The notes below the pieces were generated by a model. That model saw nothing but the letters and a program-made list of their open reading frames with translations, made no database searches and was not told where the DNA came from. From NCBI RefSeq assembly GCF_023518235.1, contig NZ_CP090423.1, positions 4,605,001 through 4,669,000 on the forward strand: DNA of 64,000 bases, given 5' to 3'. A program made the position numbers and the translations under genes. Shown here in pieces: positions 9,197 through 17,471 of this stretch. This stretch comes from Stenotrophomonas maltophilia. GTDB lineage: Bacteria > Pseudomonadota > Gammaproteobacteria > Xanthomonadales > Xanthomonadaceae. The first letter of the stretch is position 1, and the number at the start of each line of letters is the position of its first letter.

Positions 9197-10191
9197 TCCT
9201 CGCTCCCGAAATCGGTGCGGAAGGCTTCGGCGGCGATGCCGCGCTCGCGCAGGAAGGGAATCAGCGCATCGGTATTGCCATGGGTGGCGATCACCCGCGA
9301 GGCGCGCGTCTGCTCGATGGTGTGCAGCAGCGCGGGCCAGTCGGCGTGGTCGGAGATGACGAAACCGCGATCGACATTGCGACGTCGGCGATTGCCACGC
9401 AGCTGCATCCAGCCCGAGGCGAATCCCAGCTGGTGGCGGCCGAAGCGGCGCATCCAGGGCGTGCCGGCCGCCGAGGGCGGGGCCAGGATCAGCTGACCGG
9501 CGGCATCGGGCTGTCGTCCCTGTTCGGCCACGGCCAGCGTTTCCAGCATCGGCACGCCGGCCTGCCGGTAGACCGCCACGCCATTGGCGATGGCGCCATG
9601 CAGCCAGGCGGGCCGGTCATCCAGCGGCAGCAGCTCGGCCAGTACCCGCTGCGCCTTGCCCAGCGCGTAGCACAGCAGGATGGCCGCTTCGCCGCGCTGC
9701 GCGCATTCGCGGCGCCAGGCCACGATCTCGGCGGCCACCGTGGCGGTGTCCGGCCAGCGGTAGATCGGCAACGCGAACGTCGCCTCGGTGATGAAGGTAT
9801 CGCAGGGCACCACTTCGAACGGCGTGCAGGTCGGGTCGGGCTGGCGCTTGTAATCGCCGGAGGCAACCCAGACCTGCTCGCCGTCATCGATGCGCACCTG
9901 CGACGAGCCCAGCACATGGCCGGCGGGATGCAGCGACACCTGCACCCGGCCCATGCCGAAGGCCACCCCGTCGGCATGGCCGTGCACCTGCACATCGCCC
10001 AGTCGCCAGCGCAGGATTGGCAGGCTGCCCTGGCTGCAGTGATACTCGCCCATGCCCGGGCGGGCGTGATCGCCGTGGCCGTGGGTGATGACCGCGCGCG
10101 GCACCGGCCGCCAGGGATCGATATGGAAATCGCCGGCGGCGCAGTAGAGCCCCTCCGGGCGCAGCACCACCAGATCGTCGTTGCCTGTCAT
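9193..10191 (-). CDS. Ligase-associated MBL-fold DNA exonuclease
   Basis: A 332-aa metallo-beta-lactamase/beta-CASP protein. The metal motif is ITHGHGDHARPG; HPAGHVLGSSQV and WVASGDYKRQPDPT follow, and DHADW closes the active site. It is the first gene of the operon exonuclease-ligase-helicase-PdeM. Relatives are DNA exonucleases; the resemblance to CPSF/Artemis nucleases is a matter of fold. ATG 10191 was chosen for the start MTGNDDLVVL, since the upstream extension is Arg/Pro-rich out-of-gene sequence. The promoter must lie in the 113 bp shared with divergent aidB. Confidence 0.9.
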   Translation of the reverse strand: MTGNDDLVVLRPEGLYCAAGDFHIDPWRPVPRAVITHGHGDHARPGMGEYHCSQGSLPILRWRLGDVQVHGHADGVAFGMGRVQVSLHPAGHVLGSSQVRIDDGEQVWVASGDYKRQPDPTCTPFEVVPCDTFITEATFALPIYRWPDTATVAAEIVAWRRECAQRGEAAILLCYALGKAQRVLAELLPLDDRPAWLHGAIANGVAVYRQAGVPMLETLAVAEQGRQPDAAGQLILAPPSAAGTPWMRRFGRHQLGFASGWMQLRGNRRRRNVDRGFVISDHADWPALLHTIEQTRASRVIATHGNTDALIPFLRERGIAAEAFRTDFGSEE

Positions 10192-10304
10192 GCCACCACT
10201 GTGGCCGCGCCCTCGTGCACGGGGTGAGAACCGGCCTGAACGCGGGCTTGGCGGGCGATGCGGCACAATCGCAGCGCGCCTCTGTTGCCACCAGGACGGA
10301 CCGG

Positions 10305-11942
10305 ATGAGTGGACCCAGTTTCAGCAGCGTTGTTCCGTTTGAAACCCATGTGGTGCTGAACCAGCCACCGCCGTTCGCCGGCCACCCGCTGTGGACCGAC
10401 GACGTGGCGCTGATGGACGCGGTGCAGCGCGAGGGCGCCGCGCATTTCTCGCCACGACTGAGCGTGTACGGTGCGCTGGCCGGCGATGAGCTGTACACCC
10501 TGGGCTTTGATGCCAATCGTGACCGCCCGCGCCTGCGCACGCATGACGCGCAGGGCCATCGCATCGACACCGTGGAGTTCCACCCGGCCTATCACCAGTT
10601 GATGGACGCGGCGAAGACGCATGGCGTGGCGGGGCTGTCCTGGCACGAGCCGCAGCCTGGCGCGCATGTTGCGCGTGCGGCGCTGAGCTACCTGCACCAT
10701 CAGGCCGAAGCCGGCACCAGCTGTCCGTTGACCATGACCCATGCGGCGGTGGCGGTGCTGCAGTCGCAGCCGCACCTGGCCGACTGGGCGCGCAAGGCCG
10801 CCGCGCCGGTGTATGACCCGCGCGACGTGCCGGTGGCGGACAAGGCCGGCATCACCCTGGGCATGGGCATGACCGAGAAACAGGGCGGCTCGGACGTTCG
10901 CGCCAACAGCACGCGTGCCGAGCCGATCGACGGCGAGCGCTATCGCCTGGTAGGGCACAAATGGTTCTTTTCCGCCCCCATGTGCGATGGCTTCCTGGTG
11001 CTGGCGCAGGCGCCGGCGGGAATGACCTGCCTGCTGATGCCACGCCGGCTCGCCGATGGCGACCGCAACGCGTTCCGGCTGATGCGGCTGAAGGACAAGC
11101 TGGGCGACTGGGCCAATGCCTCCAGCGAGGTCGAGTTCTGCGGGGCACAGGCATGGCGCGTGGGCGAGGAGGGACGCGGCGTGGCCACCATCATCGGCAT
11201 GGTGATGATGACCCGCCTGGACTGCATGCTCGGCGCAGCGGCAGAGATGCGCATGGCGCTGGCGCAGGCGCTGCACCATGCGCGGCACCGCCGCACCTTC
11301 GGCAAGCTGCTGGTGGAACATGCACTGATGGCCAACGTGTTGGCCGATCTGGCGCTGGAGTCTGAAGCGGCCACGGTGCTGGCGATGCGCATCGCCCGTG
11401 CGGTCGACCGTGCCGGCGTGGATGCCAATGAAGCAGCGCTGGCGCGGCTGGGGACCGCGCTGGGCAAGTACTGGGTGTGCAAGCGTGCGGCGGTGTTCGT
11501 CAACGAAGCGCAGGAATGCCTGGGCGGCGCCGGTTATGTGGAGGAGTCGATGTTGCCGCGGCTGTACCGGCAGGCACCGTTGAACTCGATCTGGGAGGGC
11601 AGCGGCAACATCCAGTGCCTGGACGTGCTGCGCACGCTGTCGCGCGAGCCGGAGGCGCTGGCAGCATTGCGCGGTGAGCTGGCGGCCGTGGCCGACCGGG
11701 ATGCGCGTTATGCAGCGGCCTTGCAGCGCTGGGCAGCGGCGCCGCCGCCGGAAGAATCGCAGGCGCGGATCTTCTGCGAGCGCACCGCGCTGCTGTTGCA
11801 GGCGGCGTTGCTGCTGCGCGCGCGCAGCCCGATGGCCGAGGCGTTCGTGCGCAGCCGGCTGCACGGTGAGCATGGGCTGGCGTTCGGGACGCTGCCGGCG
11901 GGGGTGGATCTGGCGACGATGCTGGCGCGCGCGTTGCCGTAA
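10305..11942 (+). CDS. aidB: AidB-type acyl-CoA dehydrogenase family protein
   Basis: A 545-aa flavoprotein matching the AidB branch of the acyl-CoA dehydrogenases (E. coli AidB is 541 aa). The branch signature MGMTEKQGGSDVRANST begins at residue 187. YLVxH-like RLVGHKWFFSAPMCD and the C-terminal CLGGAGYVEESMLPRLYRQAP also fit. AidB is part of the adaptive response to alkylation and binds DNA through its C-terminal domain (known for E. coli). AGGACGGA precedes the ATG. It is divergent from the four-gene repair operon, a context that supports a DNA-protection role. Confidence 0.88.
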   Translation: MSGPSFSSVVPFETHVVLNQPPPFAGHPLWTDDVALMDAVQREGAAHFSPRLSVYGALAGDELYTLGFDANRDRPRLRTHDAQGHRIDTVEFHPAYHQLMDAAKTHGVAGLSWHEPQPGAHVARAALSYLHHQAEAGTSCPLTMTHAAVAVLQSQPHLADWARKAAAPVYDPRDVPVADKAGITLGMGMTEKQGGSDVRANSTRAEPIDGERYRLVGHKWFFSAPMCDGFLVLAQAPAGMTCLLMPRRLADGDRNAFRLMRLKDKLGDWANASSEVEFCGAQAWRVGEEGRGVATIIGMVMMTRLDCMLGAAAEMRMALAQALHHARHRRTFGKLLVEHALMANVLADLALESEAATVLAMRIARAVDRAGVDANEAALARLGTALGKYWVCKRAAVFVNEAQECLGGAGYVEESMLPRLYRQAPLNSIWEGSGNIQCLDVLRTLSREPEALAALRGELAAVADRDARYAAALQRWAAAPPPEESQARIFCERTALLLQAALLLRARSPMAEAFVRSRLHGEHGLAFGTLPAGVDLATMLARALP

Positions 11943-11993
11943 CCGGCGGCCAACGGCGGAGCCCCTCGGGGTGGGCGCTGATGCGTATGGATG

Positions 11994-12097
11994 GGCCGCG
12001 CGGGTAGGTTGCGCAGGGGGCGCCGTGAATACGTCCGTGTAGGCTCGGGCGCGCCATCCATGGCGCTTACGCCCCTGCGCAACCTACCCGCGCGGCC
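11994..12097 (+). repeat. Variable-arm palindrome, copy 1
   Basis: Perfect 26-bp inverted arms at 11994-12019 and 12072-12097 enclose about 52 bp. The enclosed core (TACGTCC, then TGTAGGCT, then GCGCCATCCATGGCGC) is shared with two elements near 24 kb, while the arm sequence is not. It lies between convergent aidB and a lipoprotein gene. No coding role is seen. Confidence 0.8.
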
Positions 12098-12159
12098 TTG
12101 GACACTTTCCGTGCGCGTCCACCACGGAATCAACAGAAGAAGCGAAAAGCAGAATGCAG

Positions 12160-12186
12160 AAAAGCCGCGCCAGTGCCGCGGCTTTT
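12160..12186 (-). terminator. Terminator of the first alanine-rich lipoprotein gene
   Basis: AAAAGCCGCG (12160-12169) pairs with CGCGGCTTTT (12177-12186). Read on the minus strand it is a GC-rich stem ending in TTTT, then TGCATTCTGC. Confidence 0.7.
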
Positions 12187-12189
12187 CCT

Positions 12190-12215
12190 GTAGCGCCGAG
12201 CCCATGCTCGGCTAC
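12190..12215. repeat. SMAG-type GTAG palindrome
   Basis: GTAGC followed by GCCGAG-CCCATG-CTCGGC and TAC. The GTAG head and short GC stem match the SMAG repeat type described in S. maltophilia. Confidence 0.7.
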
Positions 12216-12224
12216 CGGTAGGGC

Positions 12225-12635
12225 TTAGTGCTTGGCTTCTTCCTTGGCGGCATTCGCCTTTGCCTCGTTTGCGACATCGCGCGCCTTGTCGGCAACCTTC
12301 TGCGCGGCGTTGGCGGTGGTGTCGCTGGCGTGCGCGGCGGCATCGGTCGCTGCGTCCTTGGCCTTGTCGGCGGCATTGGCCGTGGCATCAGCGGCCTTGT
12401 CCAGGGCCTGCTGGGTGTCGGCGGCGGCCTGTTCAGAGGCAGCTGCGGTCTTGTCGGCGGCGTCGCGGGTGGCAGCGGCGGCCTTGTCTACGGCGTCGCG
12501 GGCGGCAGCACCGGCGCTGTCGGCGGCCTGCTGCGCGTCCTGCTTGGCCTGTTCGGCTTCCGGGCCCTTGCAGGCGGCCAGGGCCAGCAGCAGGGAGGCG
12601 GCCAGCACGGTGGTGGTGATCGGACGAATCTTCAT
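12225..12635 (-). CDS. Alanine-rich lipoprotein with 11-residue repeats (1)
   Basis: A 136-aa predicted lipoprotein. A basic N-terminus and hydrophobic stretch end in the lipobox LAAC; lysine follows the cysteine, which does not forbid outer-membrane sorting. The mature part is almost wholly Ala, Asp, Lys, Thr and Gln and can be laid out in 11-residue units (RDAVDKAAAAT, RDAADKTAAAS, then looser copies), as in hendecad helices and LEA group 3 proteins. ATG 12635 has GGAG nearby. The next gene upstream encodes a paralogue. Its function is unknown; a periplasmic spacer or stress-protectant role is only a guess. Confidence 0.8.
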   Translation of the reverse strand: MKIRPITTTVLAASLLLALAACKGPEAEQAKQDAQQAADSAGAAARDAVDKAAAATRDAADKTAAASEQAAADTQQALDKAADATANAADKAKDAATDAAAHASDTTANAAQKVADKARDVANEAKANAAKEEAKH

Positions 12636-12700
12636 GGCGGTCTCCGCTGCTGCAATGGATGGGGACGCCAGCCTATTCATGCCGTTGTGAAGACCGGGCA

Positions 12701-12730
12701 AAGAAAAAGCCGCTGGCGAACCAGCGGCTT
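12701..12730 (-). terminator. Terminator of the second alanine-rich lipoprotein gene
   Basis: AAGCCGCTGG (12707-12716), loop CGAA, CCAGCGGCTT (12721-12730). Read on the minus strand the stem is followed by TTTCTTTG. Confidence 0.85.
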
Positions 12731-12758
12731 TTCCAGAACAGCATGAAGAAAGAAGTGA

Positions 12759-13100
12759 TTACTTCTTGGCTTCTTCAGCAGCGTCCTTGGCCTTCTCGGC
12801 GGTGCCTTCGGCAGCCTTGGCAGCGTCGGCAGCAGCGCCGGCAGCAGCGTCGGTGGCAGCAGCGCCAGCCTGGGCAGCGGCGTCGACCGAAGCGTCAGCA
12901 GCGGTGGCGGCGGTGTCAGCGGCCTGCTGGGCAGCGTCGGCGGTCTGGGCGCCGGCAGCGGCGGCCTGGTCGGCAGCAGCCTGGGCTTCGGTGGCGGCTT
13001 CGTTGGCCGAAGCAGCGGCGTCCTGGGCAGCTTCCTGCTTCGAGCAGGCGGCCAGGGCCAGAGCCAGGGACATCGCGACCAGCAGCTTGTTGATGCTCAT
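12759..13100 (-). CDS. Alanine-rich lipoprotein with 11-residue repeats (2)
   Basis: A 113-aa predicted lipoprotein, MSINKLLVAMSLALALAAC with lipobox LAAC followed by Ser, which favours outer-membrane sorting under the +2 rule. About half of the mature residues are alanine, broken by Asp, Glu, Gln and Thr at an approximate 11-residue spacing, ending EKAKDAAEEAKK. It has its own GAGG ribosome site and terminator, so it is separately expressed from the paralogue at 12225-12635. Database labels for such proteins vary and mean little, because low-complexity alanine runs match widely. Function unknown. Confidence 0.8.
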   Translation of the reverse strand: MSINKLLVAMSLALALAACSKQEAAQDAAASANEAATEAQAAADQAAAAGAQTADAAQQAADTAATAADASVDAAAQAGAAATDAAAGAAADAAKAAEGTAEKAKDAAEEAKK

Positions 13101-13222
13101 TGTGTGAATCCTCGTCGTTAGATTAGGCAACGCGCAACTGCGCGCCGACAACATGATGACAAGCCAAGATTGGGTGTCAAGCGATCCCGCATTCATTTTT
13201 GCGAAATCATCGTTAAATCTTT

Positions 13223-14398
13223 TCAAATCAATTCGATGGCGATTGCCGTCGCTTCGCCGCCACCGATGCACAAGGTGGCAATGCCGCGCTTGCCACCGCG
13301 CGTGCGCAGGGCGTTGACCAGGGTCACCACCAGACGGGCACCGGACGCACCGATCGGATGGCCCAGTGCGCAGGCACCGCCATTCACGTTGAGCTTGTCA
13401 TGCGGGATGCCCAGCTCGCGCATCGGGGCCATGGCGACCACGGCGAACGCTTCGTTGATTTCGAACAGATCGATCTGCTCCAGCGACCAGCCGGTCTTGG
13501 CCAGCAGCGCGTGGATCGCGCCGATCGGGGCGGTGGTGAACCACTCCGGTTCCTGCGAGTGGGTGGCATGGCCGACAATCCGCGCCAGCGGGGTGATGCC
13601 ACGCGCAGCAGCGTCTTCCTCGGTCAGCAGCACCACGGCGGCGGCGCCGTCGGAAATGCTGGAGGAGCTGGCGGCCGTCACGCTGCCATCCTTCTTGAAC
13701 GCCGGACGCAGGGTCGGAATCTTGGCGATGTCCGAACGGCCGGGCTGTTCGTCGGTGGCGAACTCGACCTCACCCTTGCGGGTGGCGACCTTCACCGCGA
13801 CGATCTCGTCGGCGAAGGCGCCATTGGCCTGCGCGGCCTGTGCGCGCTTGACCGACTCGATGGCGTAGGCGTCCTGTTCCTCGCGGGTGAACTGGTACTT
13901 GTCCACCGCGCATTCGGCGAATTCGCCCATCGCCTTGCCGTCGTAGGCATTGACCAGGCCGTCGTGGGCCATGTGGTCGACCGCCTGGAAGTTGCCGAAG
14001 CGGTTGCCGGTGCGCGAATTGGGCAGCATGTGCGGGGCGTTGGACATCGATTCCATGCCGCCGGCGACCACGATGCTGGCCGAACCGGCCTTGATCAGGT
14101 CATGGCCGAGCATGATGGTCTTCATGCCCGAGCCGCACACCTTGTTGAGCGTGGTGGCACCGGCCGACAGCGGAATGCCGGCGGCAATCGCGGCCTGGCG
14201 GGCGGGCGCCTGGCCGAGGTTGGCCGGCAGCACGCAGCCCATGAGGACTTCAGAAACGTCGCCGGCAGGAACACCCGACTGTTCCAGGGCTGCAGCGATG
14301 GCGGCCGCGCCGAGGGTGGGGGTCGGCACGCCGGTGAACTGGCCGAGGAAGGAGCCGATGGCGGTGCGCTTGGCGGCGGCGATGACGATGTTGGACAT
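13223..14398 (-). CDS. Acetyl-CoA C-acetyltransferase (thiolase)
   Basis: A 391-aa thiolase of the degradative/biosynthetic type II family. The acyl-accepting Cys88 lies in LNKVCGSGMKTI, His347 in GHPIGASG and the second catalytic Cys377 in CIGGGEATA. It condenses two acetyl-CoA to acetoacetyl-CoA or runs the reverse reaction. No fatty-acid oxidation or PHB genes adjoin, so the pathway cannot be fixed. ATG 14398 starts MSNIVIAAAKRTAIG, the normal family N-terminus; no clear ribosome site precedes it. It is divergent from the autotransporter gene. Confidence 0.93.
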   Translation of the reverse strand: MSNIVIAAAKRTAIGSFLGQFTGVPTPTLGAAAIAAALEQSGVPAGDVSEVLMGCVLPANLGQAPARQAAIAAGIPLSAGATTLNKVCGSGMKTIMLGHDLIKAGSASIVVAGGMESMSNAPHMLPNSRTGNRFGNFQAVDHMAHDGLVNAYDGKAMGEFAECAVDKYQFTREEQDAYAIESVKRAQAAQANGAFADEIVAVKVATRKGEVEFATDEQPGRSDIAKIPTLRPAFKKDGSVTAASSSSISDGAAAVVLLTEEDAAARGITPLARIVGHATHSQEPEWFTTAPIGAIHALLAKTGWSLEQIDLFEINEAFAVVAMAPMRELGIPHDKLNVNGGACALGHPIGASGARLVVTLVNALRTRGGKRGIATLCIGGGEATAIAIELI

Positions 14399-14580
14399 GG
14401 CAATCTCGTTGATGCGTAAGCAAAGTTCGGAAAGGAGACCGCGGACGTTGGAAGCGCCCCGGTTTCCCGGCAGACTGCGTGGGGGTCGGCCCAAGTATAG
14501 AGGGTCGGGGAGGGCTGCCGCTGGGCAGCGCCGGTTACCTGCCGGGATGAAGGCAGGCCAACGTTCATGGGAAGGATTCG

Positions 14581-17427
14581 ATGGAACGCACGACAACGGT
14601 CAAGACTGTCCTGGCAACCGCGCTGACGATGGCGCTCACGGCCTGTGGAGGTGGCGGGGGCGGCGGCAGCAATGTACGCGTCGACCCACCGCCGACCACG
14701 CCGACGCCACCGACCACACCCACGCCGACACCCCCGGCGCCGGCCAAGCCGCAGGAGCCCACCTTCGACGCGCATCTGGCAGTTACCAATGCACGGCCGG
14801 CACAGGCGGCAGGGCTGAACGGCCAGGGCGTGCGCATCGGCATCGTCGACTCGGGCGTGCAGCGCAACGCCGCTGCATTGAACGGCCGGGTGATCGGCAA
14901 CCTCAACTACATCGACCCGGCCCGCAACAATCTCGGCGTCGATGACGTGGTCGGCCACGGCACCGCTGTGGCCAGTCTGGCCGCGGGTGCCGCCGTGGGT
15001 TCGTGGCCGGGCGGCATCGCGCCGGGGGCGCAGATCGTCTCGGCACGGATCATCTCCGACAAGCCGCCGGCCGATGATGGCAGCGGCAAGGGCAACGCGT
15101 TCAGCGGCCCGCTGGGCGTGGCCCAGGTCCACCAGGATCTGATCAACTACAACGTGAAGGTGATGAACAATTCGTGGGGCGGCCTGTACTGGACCGACCT
15201 GCCGACCACCGCGCAGGTGGCTGCCGAGTACCGCCCGTTCGTGATCAACCACGGTGGGCTGGTGGTATTTGCTGCCGGCAACGACGGCCGCAGCGAGCCG
15301 AGCAGCCTGGCCGCACTGCCCAGCCAGCAGGGTGTGGCCGGTTCGCTGCCGGCAGCCGACCTGGAGCGGGGCTGGCTGGTGGCGACTGCGGTGGACCCGT
15401 ATTCGCCCGGCTCCCTGGCCAGCTACGCCAATGCCTGCGGACAGGCGGCACGCTACTGCCTGGCAGCACCGGGCAGTGCGGTCTATCCCGATGCCTCGGG
15501 GGGCTCCTACTACTGGAACTACGGCACCTCGTTCGCGGCGCCGCTGGTCTCCGGCGCGGCCGCACTGGTCTGGCAGCGCTTCCCGTACTTCGACAACAAC
15601 CTGGTGCGGCAGACCCTGCTGGGCACGGCCAAGGACATCGGCGCGGCCGGTGTCGATCCGGTGTTCGGGTATGGCCTGCTGGACATCGGCCGTGCGATCA
15701 ACGGCCCCGGCCGCTTCGACTGGGGTGACGTGGTGGCCGACGTGGACACCGCCTCGACCGGATCGGTGTGGAGCAACGACATCGCCGGCAGCGGTGGCCT
15801 GGTCAAGCGCGGCGGCGGAACGCTGGTACTGAGCGGCAACAATGGCTACACCGGCGCCACCCGCATCGAACGCGGCATCCTGTCGCTGCGCGATGGCGGT
15901 GTGATCCGCTCCAACGTGACCATCCTCGGCCAGCCTGACCCGGATTCCACCGGCCTGCAGTTCAACGGCGGCACGCCGCGCGTGGTCGGCAACGTGGTCA
16001 ATGGCAGCAGCGTGTTCCTGACCACCGGCAACACCACCGGCACCATCGAGGGCAACTACACCCAGCAGGCCGGCGCGCAGCTGATGATCGCGCTCGGCGC
16101 CAGCGCGCTGCAGGTCACCGGCACGGCGGCGATCGATGGCGGCGTGCGCGTGCATGGTTTCGTGTCCGGCTATGTGCCGCAGGATGGCAGCCGGCAGGAC
16201 CTGATCCATGCCGCGGGCGGGCTGTCAGGTACGTTCAGCGCCGCAGCCACCTCCACTGGGCTGCAGGGTCTGTCGTTGCTGCAGACCAGCTATGGCTATG
16301 ACAGCACCAACGCCTGGTTGAACCTGACCCGGGTCAGCGTCACCGCCGCCGCCTCCGGGCTGGGGGCCTCGGCGCAGGCCACCGCGCAGCGGCTGGACAG
16401 CGCGTTCACTACGCTTGATGGCAACAGCGGCCTGCAGGCGACGCCGTTCGGTGCGGCCGCCGGTGCGTTGCAATGGACCGGTGGCGGCCGTGAGGGCCTG
16501 GCAGCCAGCCTGCAAAGCCTGTCCGGGCAGGCGCATGCGCGCGCCGAGGCCGCCACGTTCGACAGCATCGACATGTCGCGGCGCGCGATTGCCGAGCGCT
16601 TCGATCGCGTGCAGGCCACGCCGCAGCTGCGCGGTAGCTGGCAGAGCGCGCTGGGCGAAGCCGGGCAGGGCAGTTCTGCCGGTAACAGCGCCGACAGCCG
16701 TGGCTGGATGGCCGGCCAGGACCTGCCGCTGGGCAGCACCGGCCTGATGGGCGTGGCCTTCGGCGAGACCCGCAGCAACGGTGGCAGCCGCTTCGGCGGT
16801 GATCGTGGGCGTGATCGCCAGGCGCAGGCGCAGCTGTATGCCGGCTGGAACCTGGGGCGCGGCTATGCGCTGGCCCAGGTCGGCAGCGGCCAGTTCACCC
16901 GCGCGCTGGATCGCCAGCTGCTGCTGGGCGCCGGCGCCTATGGGGTCTCCGTGCGTTATGGCGGTCGTTTCAGCAGCGCCAGCGTGGAAAGCGGTTATCG
17001 CCTGGGCCGCGCCGGTGCTTCGATGACACCGTATCTGGGGGCCAGCACCACGCGCGTGGATACCGATGCGTTCAACGAGCTGGGTGGATTCGGCTTCGGT
17101 CTGCGCGGTGATGCCAACCGCGTGCAGCGCAGCCAGATGCTGGCCGGCATCCGTGGCGAGCGTGGCTGGGGGCGCTGGACGCTGCGTGGACATGCCGAGT
17201 GGCAGCAACGGCTGGACGGCGGTGACGCCGATTGGCAGGCCAGCTTTGTCGGCGTCGATGCCTGGGCGCCGCTGGCAGGCGGCAACGCGCCGCGTGGCAG
17301 TGCGCTGCTGGGCGTGGCGCTGGAGTCGTGGTGGGGCCGCAATGGCCGCCTGAGTGTGGGCTTCGACCAGCGCGTCGGCGGCGAGGGCGCGCGCCAGGCC
17401 GCATTGCGCTACAGCACCGGGTTCTGA
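14581..17427 (+). CDS. S8 (subtilisin-like) serine protease autotransporter
   Basis: A 948-aa type Va secreted protease. Order: signal sequence with lipobox LTAC (Cys22), a glycine run and Pro/Thr linker (about 23-60), then the S8 catalytic domain with Asp90 (GIVDSG), His126 (GHGTAVASLAAG) and Ser317 (GTSFAAPLVSGAA). A passenger strand repeat follows (GGTLVLSGNNGYTGATRIE), then a C-terminal beta-barrel of about 270 residues ending in aromatic Phe (YSTGF). The lipobox before the protease resembles NalP and SphB1, which are tethered before release. GGAAGG precedes the ATG. Its substrates are unknown; self-release or processing of other surface proteins is plausible. Confidence 0.93.
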   Translation: MERTTTVKTVLATALTMALTACGGGGGGGSNVRVDPPPTTPTPPTTPTPTPPAPAKPQEPTFDAHLAVTNARPAQAAGLNGQGVRIGIVDSGVQRNAAALNGRVIGNLNYIDPARNNLGVDDVVGHGTAVASLAAGAAVGSWPGGIAPGAQIVSARIISDKPPADDGSGKGNAFSGPLGVAQVHQDLINYNVKVMNNSWGGLYWTDLPTTAQVAAEYRPFVINHGGLVVFAAGNDGRSEPSSLAALPSQQGVAGSLPAADLERGWLVATAVDPYSPGSLASYANACGQAARYCLAAPGSAVYPDASGGSYYWNYGTSFAAPLVSGAAALVWQRFPYFDNNLVRQTLLGTAKDIGAAGVDPVFGYGLLDIGRAINGPGRFDWGDVVADVDTASTGSVWSNDIAGSGGLVKRGGGTLVLSGNNGYTGATRIERGILSLRDGGVIRSNVTILGQPDPDSTGLQFNGGTPRVVGNVVNGSSVFLTTGNTTGTIEGNYTQQAGAQLMIALGASALQVTGTAAIDGGVRVHGFVSGYVPQDGSRQDLIHAAGGLSGTFSAAATSTGLQGLSLLQTSYGYDSTNAWLNLTRVSVTAAASGLGASAQATAQRLDSAFTTLDGNSGLQATPFGAAAGALQWTGGGREGLAASLQSLSGQAHARAEAATFDSIDMSRRAIAERFDRVQATPQLRGSWQSALGEAGQGSSAGNSADSRGWMAGQDLPLGSTGLMGVAFGETRSNGGSRFGGDRGRDRQAQAQLYAGWNLGRGYALAQVGSGQFTRALDRQLLLGAGAYGVSVRYGGRFSSASVESGYRLGRAGASMTPYLGASTTRVDTDAFNELGGFGFGLRGDANRVQRSQMLAGIRGERGWGRWTLRGHAEWQQRLDGGDADWQASFVGVDAWAPLAGGNAPRGSALLGVALESWWGRNGRLSVGFDQRVGGEGARQAALRYSTGF

Positions 17428-17434
17428 TGCAACG

Positions 17435-17461
17435 GTCGCGCCGGGTAATGCCCGGCGCGAC
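17435..17461. terminator. Hairpin between convergent protease and dehydrogenase genes
   Basis: GTCGCGCCGGG (17435-17445), loop TAATG, CCCGGCGCGAC (17451-17461): a perfect 11-bp stem without a T tail. It could end or protect both transcripts. Confidence 0.5.
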
Positions 17462-17471
17462 GCCTTCAGCC

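Noticed and set aside
10192..10304. A LexA or Ada box in the aidB/repair-operon gap
   Set aside because: No sequence resembling the xanthomonad LexA palindrome or an Ada site could be seen, so damage control is left as an open inference.
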